A DNA stretch of 64,000 nt from Campylobacter vicugnae (GTDB lineage Bacteria > Campylobacterota > Campylobacteria > Campylobacterales > Campylobacteraceae): NCBI RefSeq assembly GCF_002139875.1, contig NZ_CP018793.1, positions 682,001-746,000 of the forward strand, in the 5' to 3' direction. This document shows positions 17,486 through 26,864 of this stretch, piece by piece. A model generated the notes under the pieces. The model made no database searches. It saw only the letters and a list, made by a program, of their open reading frames with translations, and was not told the DNA's origin. The stretch's first letter is position 1; the number at the start of each line of letters is the position of its first letter. Both the position numbers and the translations under genes were made by a program.

Positions 17486-20014
17486 TTAATCAAATATTAC
17501 AAATGGTAATGTTAGAGTATTTTTGATTATACTAAATGGGGTTGTTAGTACATCGGTTATGACCTGAGTCTTTATATCTGGTTTATCTATAGTTCCGCTA
17601 ATGGTAATAACAGTTGATATACTTCTATCTTTACCAAGAAGTATATGATTGACTAGTGGAATTTTATCTATTATGGTGCTAGCATCTTTTAATAGCTTTA
17701 ATTCTAAAGTTATATCTATATCATTGGTGCTTAGGTTTATACCACCACTTCCTACTATATCAGCACTTGCTCCTTTGATATCTATAGCGTGTATAGTAAG
17801 ATTATCATCAATTCTTTGAAGTCTTATAATGCCATCTTGTACGCTAAAGCCTTTATTATTAAAATCAGGCACTTTAAAGATAAGTAAAGATGGGATAGAA
17901 TCTAAAAATGCTAAAAGTTGATTATAAATTTTATAATCTTTTAAATAGGTATCTTTTAGTTCAAGGCTGGCTTTGAAATTTTTGCTATTTTTTCCAATAA
18001 CTTTTAACCCAAAAATCCCCTCACTAAATGTATTTAGATCTAAAATATCATTGACAGTTGTAGCTGATATACCATTTCCTTTTGCCTTTAATATATCTTT
18101 ACCTTCGGTAATGGATATATATCCGCCATCAAATTCTCCATCAAATTTAAGCTCATCTTTATTTTTGCTACCGCTAAAGTGATCAAATTTTACAGTTCTA
18201 TTGATATCTACTACATTTAATACGCTATTATTAGCAATAAATTTTATATTTTTATCAAAATCACCTTTGATACTATTAGACTCTATGTTAATTTTTGCAG
18301 AGTCTAAAAATATATTTATTTGGCCATCTATGATTGTAGAATTAATGATACCACTATGGCTTTTTATGGTAATAATATCTGAAATTTCGATAGTAAAGTT
18401 ATCATCAGTATAATTGCCATCTTTTTTGCTAATTATTGGCAGGTTAAAATTTACATCATTTACTCTAGCTGTAATATTTTTAAAATCATTGGTGGTAATT
18501 TTAATGTCAGCTTTGGTTAAATTTAGATCATTAATTAGCTTGGAATACGGCTTAAGTGGTGCAATGCTTGGTATGTTTATGGTGATTGGCTGGCTTAAGT
18601 TTATATCATAGCCTAATATTTTAGATTTGATAATTGCATCATCTTTAAAGTCTAAAGTAATATTATCATCTAGATTTTTTATATCAATTAAATTAGGGAT
18701 AATAATGGAGTTAAATTTAGAATCAAATTTAGCATTTTGATCGCTTGTATCTATAAAAGCGCTAAAATTAGCATCAAAAATATCATTTTTGATATGGCCA
18801 TCTTTAATTGTAATTTTATCATCTTTTAAAATTATTTTAGCGTGATTTGAATAAAAGTTTGCTCCAGCTATATCAAGAGTGCTATTATTTAAAACAAACT
18901 CACCATCAGCTCTAACTTTTATATCGCTAAGGTCTATATTTAAGCAAATATTGCTATTTAAGGTTCCGCTATTTTGTAAGATTGGAATTTTTATATCATA
19001 GGCTTTTAGTATATTATTTATACTTTCGTTATATAAAGATGTTGTATTGATATCTAGTATTAGGTTTGGATTGCTATCTAAATTATTTATACTTAACCCC
19101 ACATTGGCCTTTGCATTTTCATAAACAGCATCTTTGATATCAAATATTAAATTTGAGTTTTTAAAAGTAACTGTTACACTACTTGCAGTAGCAGCAGCTA
19201 CATCAGGATGAAATTTTACAATTGGAGCATTTGCACTAGCTTTACCATATAGTTCAGAGATTGACAAATCACTACTATTAAGATTAAACTTACCCTTAAA
19301 AATCTCTAATCTATAATCACTTGCAACAATATAGCCATATATCCAGTTTTTAATCTCACTATTTAAATTTATTGCGTTGGCTAAAGCATCTATAAATTGC
19401 TTAATAGTAGGTGCGGTTACATTTACAACTTCATAGCTTAAAATATCATTATCAATATTTAAATTAATATCACCTTGAAGTTCATATGAGTTGAATTTGC
19501 CTCTAAATTTATGTATTTCATCATAGAAGTTTAGCTCTAAGTATCCGCTAAATGTAGTATTAAAATCTTTAAGATTAATTTGATTTATAGATAAATTTAA
19601 ATTACGATTTTGTCTGGCTAAATTTGCATTTATATATATATCATTGTTATCAAAATTAAATTTATTATCTGTATATATAAAGTATGATTTTTGATCACCA
19701 ATTGATATGTTTGTTAATTCAATTTTATTAAATAACATATCAATCCACTTCATATAGTGTATAAGTTCTAGTGTTGATTTAGAGCTATTTTGTTCATTAT
19801 TATCTGGTAAAATATTTATATTTTTTGCTTTTAGTGTAATTTTGTTATCTAATTTTATATATAATTGCGAAATTTTAAATCGGTTAAAATCCATAGATTC
19901 TATCTTAATTCCGATTTTTATCCATATAAAAAAGGCGACAAAAATGGCTATAAATAGAGTTAAAAATAGCAATAAAAAGCGATTTTTATCTATAATCTGT
20001 GAAATTTTACTCAT
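17486..20014 (-). CDS. AsmA/YhdP-like envelope protein
   Basis: 842 residues. One transmembrane helix near residues 12-33 (FLLLFLTLFIAIFVAFFIWI) anchors a long, Asp/Asn/Ile-rich region of short beta strands in the periplasm. The C terminus has the family-like pattern of AsmA/YhdP/TamB proteins: VGSGGINLSTNDIDITLEL and ISGTIDKPDIKTQV. Proteins of this class form long beta-grooves that move phospholipids between the membranes; I infer that role. The ATG has AGGA six bases upstream. The first 71 bases overlap, in antisense, the start of mltG, so each gene's promoter must lie inside the other. Confidence 0.75.
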   Translation of the reverse strand: MSKISQIIDKNRFLLLFLTLFIAIFVAFFIWIKIGIKIESMDFNRFKISQLYIKLDNKITLKAKNINILPDNNEQNSSKSTLELIHYMKWIDMLFNKIELTNISIGDQKSYFIYTDNKFNFDNNDIYINANLARQNRNLNLSINQINLKDFNTTFSGYLELNFYDEIHKFRGKFNSYELQGDINLNIDNDILSYEVVNVTAPTIKQFIDALANAINLNSEIKNWIYGYIVASDYRLEIFKGKFNLNSSDLSISELYGKASANAPIVKFHPDVAAATASSVTVTFKNSNLIFDIKDAVYENAKANVGLSINNLDSNPNLILDINTTSLYNESINNILKAYDIKIPILQNSGTLNSNICLNIDLSDIKVRADGEFVLNNSTLDIAGANFYSNHAKIILKDDKITIKDGHIKNDIFDANFSAFIDTSDQNAKFDSKFNSIIIPNLIDIKNLDDNITLDFKDDAIIKSKILGYDINLSQPITINIPSIAPLKPYSKLINDLNLTKADIKITTNDFKNITARVNDVNFNLPIISKKDGNYTDDNFTIEISDIITIKSHSGIINSTIIDGQINIFLDSAKINIESNSIKGDFDKNIKFIANNSVLNVVDINRTVKFDHFSGSKNKDELKFDGEFDGGYISITEGKDILKAKGNGISATTVNDILDLNTFSEGIFGLKVIGKNSKNFKASLELKDTYLKDYKIYNQLLAFLDSIPSLLIFKVPDFNNKGFSVQDGIIRLQRIDDNLTIHAIDIKGASADIVGSGGINLSTNDIDITLELKLLKDASTIIDKIPLVNHILLGKDRSISTVITISGTIDKPDIKTQVITDVLTTPFSIIKNTLTLPFVIFD

Positions 20015-20915
20015 ACTTTTCCTAACGATCTTTGCATCGCTATCTCAAACTATAAACACAAGCAAAGTTGTATATCTGCCTAAGGGAAGCGTAGGTGAAA
20101 TTATATCTTATTTAGCTAAACTAAATTTTAAAGTAGATAGATTTGATAAGTATATTTTAGTTTTGATGGGGTTTCCACAATCTGGCTGGATTGATATAGG
20201 GCAGACTACGCTTAGTAAATTTGATTTTTTATATAAACTTACAACTGCTAAAGCCGCTATGAGAGATATTACGCTAGTTCCTGGAGAGACTACAGCATAT
20301 TTCTTTTATGATATTGCTAAAAAATTTGGCCTTAATTATAACGAACTAATGAAAAATTATTTAGCAAATTCACCTATAAAAGAGGGTTTTTTGGTTCCTG
20401 AGACTTATAAAATTCCAGTTGGAATTAGTGAGGCTCATTTGGTTTATTATCTTATAAATATATCCAAAAAACAGCATGAAAGTTTAAGCAAAAAGATATT
20501 TGGTCAGTGGGATGAGAGGCGTTGGTATGAGTTTATTACTGTAGCTTCAATAGTGCAAAAAGAAGCAGCAAATAAAAATGAGATGCCTCTTGTAGCGTCT
20601 GTGATATATAATAGATTAAAAATCGGTATGAAACTTCAAATGGACGGAACTTTAAATTATGATCTATATTCACATGAAAAGATTACTCCAAAAAGAATCG
20701 CCTCAGATAATAGCAGATATAATACCTATAAATATGCTGGACTTCCACCAAATGCAGTTTGTAATGTAAGCTTTGATGCTATAAAAGCAGCAATATTTCC
20801 TAAAAAGACAAATTATCTATATTTTGTAAGAGATAAAAGCAGTGGCGCTCATATATTTACATCTAGTTATGAGGCTCATCTAAATGCTATAAAGCAATCA
20901 AACAGGACTAAATAA
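19944..20915 (+). CDS. mltG: endolytic murein transglycosylase MltG
   Basis: 323 residues. A cytoplasmic basic stretch is followed by one transmembrane helix (about 14-34) and a periplasmic YceG domain. MltG cuts nascent glycan strands and so sets their length. The catalytic Glu is E207 in ASIVQKEAANKNEMP, and the flanking VASVIYNRLKIGMKLQMDGT and YAGLPPNAVCNVS are family signatures. ATG 19944 has AAGG at 19932-19935. An in-frame ATG at 19842 would add 34 residues with no ribosome site. The start is antisense to the first 71 bases of the YhdP-like gene, and no later start keeps the membrane helix. The stop overlaps the helicase start. Confidence 0.9.
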   Translation: MAINRVKNSNKKRFLSIICEILLILFLTIFASLSQTINTSKVVYLPKGSVGEIISYLAKLNFKVDRFDKYILVLMGFPQSGWIDIGQTTLSKFDFLYKLTTAKAAMRDITLVPGETTAYFFYDIAKKFGLNYNELMKNYLANSPIKEGFLVPETYKIPVGISEAHLVYYLINISKKQHESLSKKIFGQWDERRWYEFITVASIVQKEAANKNEMPLVASVIYNRLKIGMKLQMDGTLNYDLYSHEKITPKRIASDNSRYNTYKYAGLPPNAVCNVSFDAIKAAIFPKKTNYLYFVRDKSSGAHIFTSSYEAHLNAIKQSNRTK

Positions 20916-22942
20916 TGCCGCTTTCAAAGCTAAATAAAGAGCAATATTGTGCAGCTACTGCTGCTATGGGACATAATCTTATAATAGCAAGTGCTGGAAC
21001 AGGCAAAACTAGCACTATTGTAGCTAGGATAGCACATCTTTTAAATTCTGGTATAAAAGCAGATAAGATCTTATTATTAACATTTACAAATAAAGCTGCT
21101 AGTGAGATGATTGAGAGGCTTAGTAGATATTTTGATGATAGAGTAATATCACAAATTACTGCTGGAACATTTCATTCAGTATCAAATTCGCTTCTAAAAA
21201 GCCTTAATAAAGGCGTTATACTAAAGCAACCAAGTGAGCTAAAAACTCTATTAAAGAGCATAACAGATAGAAGGCAATTCCATAGAATTAGTGATACTAA
21301 AGGCTATAGTGGAGCCTATTTATATGATATATATTCACTATTTTGCAATAGCTGTGTTAATGGTGAAGATTTTATAGGCTGGTTTAGTCTTAACTATCCA
21401 GATCAGGCTGAATTTGCTGAAATTTATGATGATATATTGCAAGAGTTTGAAGAGACTAAGACGCAGTTTAATTACGCTGATTTTAATGATTTACTTATTA
21501 AAATGCGAAATGAGTTAAAAAAAGGGGCTAGGATATATTTTGATGAAATTTTAGTAGATGAGTATCAAGATACAAATTCGCTCCAAGGCTCATTAATAGA
21601 CGCTTTTAATACAAAAAGTCTATTTTGCGTAGGAGATTTTGATCAAAGTATCTATGCATTTAATGGAGCAAATATCGAGATTATTGGTAGTTTTAAGCAA
21701 AGATATTTTGATGCTAATATATTTTCATTAAATATAAACTATCGCTCAAGTGCTAAAATCTTAGCCTTAGCAAATAAAGTAATAGCTAATAATCCAAGAT
21801 TATATCCAAAATCCCTTGAAGTAAGCCGTGAAGGTGAGTTTAAGTCTCCTGTGTTGCTAACATATGATGAGTTATTTTCACAATATAGTTCAGTAGCTCA
21901 GCTAATTGCAAATAGCAAATATAACAAAAATGATATAGCTATAATCTTTCGTAATAATTCAAGTGCTGATGGATTGGAAGTAGCATTAAAAGAGCAGGGT
22001 ATAAGCTGTAAAAGAAAGGGCGGAGTAAGCTTTTTTGAATCTCGTGAGATAAAGGCTCTTATCGATTTAGTTGCGATTTTGGTAAATCCTAGAGATATTA
22101 TGGCTTTTATTCACATATTAGAGTATGCAAGAGGAGTTGGTAACGCACACGCTAAAGAGCTTTTTGATATTTTAAGTTCTGCTGGTCATGGCAATATAAT
22201 AAAAGGTCTTATAGACCCAGATAGAAATAGCGTCAAACTTCCTGCTAAAAAGAAGAACTACCAGCTTGGATTATTTGATGATTTTAGTGAATTTATGCCT
22301 TCAAATAGATTTTCTGAGTTGGGATTTGATGATGAGTTTATGAATTCTCCAGCACTTAATTACTCAAATTTAAATCAAAATGGTGCAATATTTTTATATG
22401 AGCTTAGAAATTTATTGCTTAGCTTAGATAAACAGAGTAATTCAAATAAAATTATAAGCTCAATTATGCAATCAAAAATCTATAATGTTATAGTTGATAC
22501 GCTAGCAACCAAAAGAGCTACACTAAAAAACGGCAATATAGATAATGAGCTAAAAAGCAGCGCAATTGATCGCATAATGGCTAAGGCTAGAGTGCTTTTA
22601 GAGATTAGCAATCGTCATAGTAGTATTGATAATTTTTATAATTTTTTAACTTTAGGCAAGAGCGAGATGAGCGAAGGTCAAGGTGTAAATTTGCTTACAG
22701 TGCATGCTAGTAAAGGACTTGAGTTTAATTTAGTTTTTGTAGTTGATTTGGCTGAGGGGAGATTTCCTAATTCTAGATTAATGAGTGATATAGAAGAGGA
22801 GAGAAGACTCTTTTATGTAGCAGTTACTAGAGCAAAAGATGAGCTGATACTAAGCTATGCTAAGTATGATAAAATCAGAAAAGTAGAGTATCAGCCAAGC
22901 TGCTTTTTAGCTGAAGCTGGAATGGTAAAGCCATTAATATAA
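20915..22942 (+). CDS. UvrD/Rep-family superfamily 1 DNA helicase
   Basis: 675 residues. Helicase motifs in order: Q motif LNKEQYCAAT, Walker A ASAGTGKTSTI, Ia LTFTNKAASEM, Walker B VDEYQDTN, motif III GDFDQSIYAFNGA (family usually GDDDQSIY), motif IV NYRSS, motif V LLTVHASKGLEFNLVFVV and motif VI EERRLFYVAVTRAK. It unwinds DNA 3'-5' in repair or replication restart. It is one base coupled to mltG (stop/start overlap ATAATG). UvrD, Rep and PcrA cannot be separated here, so I give no symbol. Confidence 0.92.
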   Translation: MPLSKLNKEQYCAATAAMGHNLIIASAGTGKTSTIVARIAHLLNSGIKADKILLLTFTNKAASEMIERLSRYFDDRVISQITAGTFHSVSNSLLKSLNKGVILKQPSELKTLLKSITDRRQFHRISDTKGYSGAYLYDIYSLFCNSCVNGEDFIGWFSLNYPDQAEFAEIYDDILQEFEETKTQFNYADFNDLLIKMRNELKKGARIYFDEILVDEYQDTNSLQGSLIDAFNTKSLFCVGDFDQSIYAFNGANIEIIGSFKQRYFDANIFSLNINYRSSAKILALANKVIANNPRLYPKSLEVSREGEFKSPVLLTYDELFSQYSSVAQLIANSKYNKNDIAIIFRNNSSADGLEVALKEQGISCKRKGGVSFFESREIKALIDLVAILVNPRDIMAFIHILEYARGVGNAHAKELFDILSSAGHGNIIKGLIDPDRNSVKLPAKKKNYQLGLFDDFSEFMPSNRFSELGFDDEFMNSPALNYSNLNQNGAIFLYELRNLLLSLDKQSNSNKIISSIMQSKIYNVIVDTLATKRATLKNGNIDNELKSSAIDRIMAKARVLLEISNRHSSIDNFYNFLTLGKSEMSEGQGVNLLTVHASKGLEFNLVFVVDLAEGRFPNSRLMSDIEEERRLFYVAVTRAKDELILSYAKYDKIRKVEYQPSCFLAEAGMVKPLI

Positions 22943-23007
22943 ATTAAATATAGCTTAAAATAAATTTCTACTATTAATATTATAAGATAAATTATAGGAA
23001 CTTTTCT

Positions 23008-23013
23008 TATAAT
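23008..23013 (+). promoter_or_regulatory. sigma-70 -10 box for the CoA-transferase gene
   Basis: TATAAT 29 bases before the ATG at 23042, in a 99-base AT-rich gap without hairpins. Confidence 0.55.
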
Positions 23014-23041
23014 AAAGATAAAATTTAATTAAAGGATAAAA

Positions 23042-24571
23042 ATGATTGACAATACAATAAATGATACTAGCCGTATCAAAGATGCAAGATATCTAGCTAA
23101 GCTTATAAAAGCTGATGAGGCTGCAGCACTTATCCCGCATAAAGCTCAAGTAGGATTTAGTGGATTTGTTGGTGCTGGAAGCCCTTTATATGTTCCAATG
23201 GCAATCGCTCAAAGAGCTCAAGCGTTACATGAAGCTGGTAGCGAGTATAAAATTAGCGTATATTCTGGTGCTAGTACCGATGTGGATCTAGATGGTGCGT
23301 TAGCTAAGGCTAATTGTGTTGAGTTTAGAACCCCATTTAATACAGACCCTAATATGAGAGGTCTTATAAACTCAGGTGAGGCTAGATATCTTGATGTGCA
23401 TCTATCTTCTCTTGCATGGCAAGTAGAGTGTGGATATTTTGGTGATATGGATTTTGCAGTAATTGAAATTTCAGGTATTACTGAAGATGGCAAGTTAATA
23501 CCTACTACATCAGTAGGTAATAATCAAGCATGGCTAAATGCTGCTAAAAAAGTAATCTTAGAGTTAAATATCAATCAGCCAAAAGAGCTTGAGGGATTCC
23601 ATGATATATATGTTCAAGCTAAGCCTCCATTCCGTGAGCCAATTCCTATTAAAACAGCAAGAGATCGCATTGGTAGCCCATATATGAGTGTGGATTTTGA
23701 TAAGGTTGTAGGTGTAGTTTTAAGCTCAACTGATGATAGATTAAATAGCTTTACTCCACTTGATGAGGTATCTATAGCAATCGGTGATAATGTGGCTAAA
23801 TTTTTTGCTGCAGAAGAGGCTGTTGGCAGATTACCAAAAGGCAAACTTTTACCACTTCAAAGCGGTATTGGTAATGTAGCAAATGCAGTTTTAGCTGCTC
23901 TAAGTAAAGCTGGATATAAAGGCTTAGAGTGCTACTCAGAAGTTATTCAAGATGGTATGCTAGATTTAGTTAAAGATGGAACAGTAGATCTTGCCTCAGC
24001 GTCAGCTCTATCACTTAGCCCAGCAGCAGTAGAGGAATTTAGAAATAATGTTGATTTTTATAAAGAGCATATAATTCTTCGCCCACAAGAGATCTCAAAT
24101 AGCCCAGAATTGGTAAGACGCCTTGGTGTAGTAGCAATGAATGGTATGCTAGAAGCTGATATATATGGCAATATCAACTCTACAAATGTTATGGGTACAC
24201 AGATGATGAATGGTATAGGTGGTAGCGGTGACTTTGCTAGAAATGGATATTTATCACTATTTTTAACTCCATCAGTAGCAAAAGGTGGAGCTATTTCAGC
24301 TATTGTGCCATTTGTTAGCCATGTAGATCATACTGAGCACGATACTATGGTAGTTGTAACAGAGTATGGATATGCTGATCTTAGAGGTTGTAGTCCTAGG
24401 GAAAGAGCGCAAAAGATGATAGCTATCGCTCATCCTGATTATAGAGATATGTTGCAAGACTATTTTGATAGGGCATGCGCTCAGTCAAAACCTGGCCATA
24501 CTCCACACATACTAAGCGAAGCATTGAGTTGGCATGATAGATTTAATAAAACAGGAAGTATGAAAAAATAA
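23042..24571 (+). CDS. acetyl-CoA hydrolase/transferase family protein (succinate/acetate CoA-transferase type)
   Basis: 509 residues, class I CoA-transferase. FSGFVGAGSPLYVP near the N terminus, SVGNNQAWLNAA, the glycine-rich QSGIGNVANAVLAAL and CYSEVIQDGMLDLV (with the catalytic Glu that forms the glutamyl-CoA intermediate) match the AarC/Ach1/ScpC family. It would swap CoA between acetyl-CoA (or propionyl-CoA) and succinate, closing a TCA shortcut or conserving CoA when acetate is excreted. The exact acyl preference is not visible. It stands alone, with its own promoter, and converges on the diguanylate cyclase operon. Confidence 0.87.
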   Translation: MIDNTINDTSRIKDARYLAKLIKADEAAALIPHKAQVGFSGFVGAGSPLYVPMAIAQRAQALHEAGSEYKISVYSGASTDVDLDGALAKANCVEFRTPFNTDPNMRGLINSGEARYLDVHLSSLAWQVECGYFGDMDFAVIEISGITEDGKLIPTTSVGNNQAWLNAAKKVILELNINQPKELEGFHDIYVQAKPPFREPIPIKTARDRIGSPYMSVDFDKVVGVVLSSTDDRLNSFTPLDEVSIAIGDNVAKFFAAEEAVGRLPKGKLLPLQSGIGNVANAVLAALSKAGYKGLECYSEVIQDGMLDLVKDGTVDLASASALSLSPAAVEEFRNNVDFYKEHIILRPQEISNSPELVRRLGVVAMNGMLEADIYGNINSTNVMGTQMMNGIGGSGDFARNGYLSLFLTPSVAKGGAISAIVPFVSHVDHTEHDTMVVVTEYGYADLRGCSPRERAQKMIAIAHPDYRDMLQDYFDRACAQSKPGHTPHILSEALSWHDRFNKTGSMKK

Positions 24572-24602
24572 CCTTATAAAGCTTAGCCTTGGAATAATAT
24601 TT

Positions 24603-24666
24603 TTTGAACTTATCTAGAATGTAAAATTACTATAAACATAGATAATTTTACAAAGATAAGTTCAAA
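24603..24666. repeat. long interrupted inverted repeat in the convergent gap
   Basis: The arms TTTGAACTTATC (24603-24614) and GATAAGTTCAAA (24655-24666) pair over 12 bases; TGTAAAATTA (24620-24629) and TAATTTTACA (24643-24652) pair over 10; CTAT/ATAG closes an AAAC loop. An asymmetric 5/2-base internal loop separates the two stems. It lies between the convergent CoA-transferase and diguanylate cyclase genes, so it may act as a bidirectional terminator, but there is no clean T tract. The rest of 24572-24805 is AT-rich with no reading frame. Confidence 0.7.
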
Positions 24667-24805
24667 TTTATACTAAATTTTCTTATAAAATTAATAAAAA
24701 ATAGTTATCAATCAAATAATAAAAGTTTTAAATTTATACATTTATAAATTGGCTACAATGTTTTATAACTTACATACAATCGTAAAATAGAATTAAAATG
24801 TATGG

Positions 24806-25822
24806 CTATTTTGTAATTATACAGTTTTTTACACTATGCTTGCCTTTATATAATCTTTTATCTGCTTGTTCTGTAAGTTTATTTGGATCTGTTCCACTAT
24901 CAGATATACCAAAAGTTACAGTAAAATGAATTGATTGATCGCTTGAAATTTTTACTGGAGTTTGATTGATAATAAATCTTATATTTTGAATTTGATTTAT
25001 AAAGTTTGTATGGCTAGTATTAGTAGCTACTATTACAAACTCCTCTCCACCCCAACGGCAAACAATATCAGATTTATTTGTATTTTCAGTAAATATTTTT
25101 GCTAGAGTTTTTAATACTTCATCGCCGATATTATGACCAAATTTATCATTTATACTCTTAAAATTATCTATATCGCACATAGCCATTGTAATTTTTTTAT
25201 TGGATTTTTTGGCTAGTATGGTATTTAGTGCGCGTTTATTTATAAGCCCAGTTAGATGATCAGTCTGCGAAGCAGTTTTTAATTCATGTTTATGTTTATG
25301 AAGATCTTTGATATTTATCTGATTTACAATGCTATAAATCTTAAATATTATAACAAATAAAAACAACAAAAATCCAAGATTGCTCAGATAAAATATCTGT
25401 GCAAAATCTCCGGCTGATTTAGGAAAATAAACATTAGAAATTAGATAAACAAAGACAAAAATAATAAAATCAAATCCAGCCAAAAGATAGGTGATAATGC
25501 GTTTTTTAAATATATTTAGATATGTAGTTGATGCTATGGCTATAATGATAAGATAAAATCCATAATCCCACCCAAGAATAATAGTTGCAAGAACTGCTGA
25601 GATTACAATATGTAAATGCGATAGCAAAAATGCTCTATCATAATTATTCTCATCTATTGATTTAATTGAAATTGCATAGATAAATAGACCTAAAAACGAT
25701 ATAATAGACAAAATCTTTATATTAATAAGATAAAATAATACAGAGTATAAAAGTGCAACAAACAAAAATAGGGTTAAGATAAATTTAAAATTAAATGATA
25801 GATTATCTTTGATTAGGTTCAT
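24806..25822 (-). CDS. membrane-anchored diguanylate cyclase (second of a tandem pair)
   Basis: 338 residues. About five transmembrane helices fill residues 10-165. The GGDEF domain follows (TDHLTGLINKRAL to the end) with the signature RWGGEEFVIVA and the metal/substrate residues CDIDNFKSINDKFGHNIGD. It should make cyclic di-GMP from two GTP. The product-inhibition RxxD site expected five residues before GGEEF reads NKSD, so feedback inhibition is probably absent. The start overlaps the upstream cyclase by 20 bases; it is the last gene of the nadE operon. Confidence 0.88.
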   Translation of the reverse strand: MNLIKDNLSFNFKFILTLFLFVALLYSVLFYLINIKILSIISFLGLFIYAISIKSIDENNYDRAFLLSHLHIVISAVLATIILGWDYGFYLIIIAIASTTYLNIFKKRIITYLLAGFDFIIFVFVYLISNVYFPKSAGDFAQIFYLSNLGFLLFLFVIIFKIYSIVNQINIKDLHKHKHELKTASQTDHLTGLINKRALNTILAKKSNKKITMAMCDIDNFKSINDKFGHNIGDEVLKTLAKIFTENTNKSDIVCRWGGEEFVIVATNTSHTNFINQIQNIRFIINQTPVKISSDQSIHFTVTFGISDSGTDPNKLTEQADKRLYKGKHSVKNCIITK

Positions 25823-26864
25823 ATTTTTCCGATACTACTTGATTTTTGCCTTGGTTTTTACCGCGATATAGCAAGTTATCTGCGATGCTAATAGCGTGAT
25901 TGATATCTATAGCATCTTCTATATATAATAGACCAAATGTAGCACTAATAGGAACTTTATTTGGATTAGCACTATGGATTGCTACTCTGGTAGCTTCTGT
26001 AATTTGAATGCATTTTTTAATATTTTGGGCTGGTATAATGGCTAAAAACTCCTCTCCGCCCCAGCGACTAATCTTGCCAAATTTAGATATTTTATTATTT
26101 AATATTTCAGCTACCTTAGATAGGACAATATCTCCAAATATATGACCATATGTGTCATTTATGTTTTTAAAATTATCTATATCACAAAGGATAATAGCTA
26201 GAGATTTTATCTGTTTATTTGATAGCATTTTGAAATTTTTGGCTATAATTTCATTCATTGGTGCTCTATTATATAGGCTGGTTAAATAGTCTATCTCAGC
26301 TATATTTTTGTAGCTTATATTTTGTTTTTGAGTAGCGATGATATCAATAGCAGAGATGTTATTGTTATCTTGAAGGACTACAAACTTAACAGCAATCATA
26401 AAAAAGCAAAATAAAAAGCTAATATGTTTTAGAGTTTGCGAACCATAATTTATATCTTGGTCTCCAAAGGTAAAATATAATACTATAAACAATATAAGTT
26501 GAAGTAATGGAAGCATAATTTTAAGGATAAAATTTTTAATCGGCGAAGCATAATGAATAGCAATAAGCTCGAGTAAAAATAGCTCAAATCCATAACCCCA
26601 TCCCAATGTAATGATGGATATAACCATGGTATATGTAGCACTTATTTGTATCCATAAGTTTATAATTTTTTCAAATTTTGGTTCGTTAAAATCTATATAT
26701 AAAGCTACAGATACAAAAAAGCATATAGCAAAATTTGTAAATAAAAAAAACAGTCCAGAATAGGCATACATAGAGCCATATACAGCTAAGATTATAATAT
26801 ATAATAGCAGTAGCTTATGATAGATTTTAGGGTATGATCTTAACTCTTTGGCTGCTATATTCAT
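25803..26864 (-). CDS. membrane-anchored diguanylate cyclase (first of a tandem pair)
   Basis: 353 residues with the same plan as its downstream neighbour: about five to six N-terminal transmembrane helices, a short linker, then a GGDEF domain with IDYLTSLYNRAPM, LCDIDNFKNINDTYGHIFGD and SRWGGEEFLAII. The I-site position reads SKFG instead of RxxD. The two proteins share motifs such as TLGWGYGFELFL / ILGWDYGFYLII in the membrane region and so arose by tandem duplication. The ATG overlaps the kdsB stop (ATGA), so c-di-GMP synthesis is translationally tied to a lipopolysaccharide gene. Confidence 0.88.
   Translation of the reverse strand: MNIAAKELRSYPKIYHKLLLLYIIILAVYGSMYAYSGLFFLFTNFAICFFVSVALYIDFNEPKFEKIINLWIQISATYTMVISIITLGWGYGFELFLLELIAIHYASPIKNFILKIMLPLLQLILFIVLYFTFGDQDINYGSQTLKHISFLFCFFMIAVKFVVLQDNNNISAIDIIATQKQNISYKNIAEIDYLTSLYNRAPMNEIIAKNFKMLSNKQIKSLAIILCDIDNFKNINDTYGHIFGDIVLSKVAEILNNKISKFGKISRWGGEEFLAIIPAQNIKKCIQITEATRVAIHSANPNKVPISATFGLLYIEDAIDINHAISIADNLLYRGKNQGKNQVVSEKYEPNQR

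Noticed and set aside
19842-19943. 34-residue upstream extension of mltG
   Set aside because: No ribosome site, antisense to the YhdP-like gene, and not like other MltG N termini; ATG 19944 fits better.
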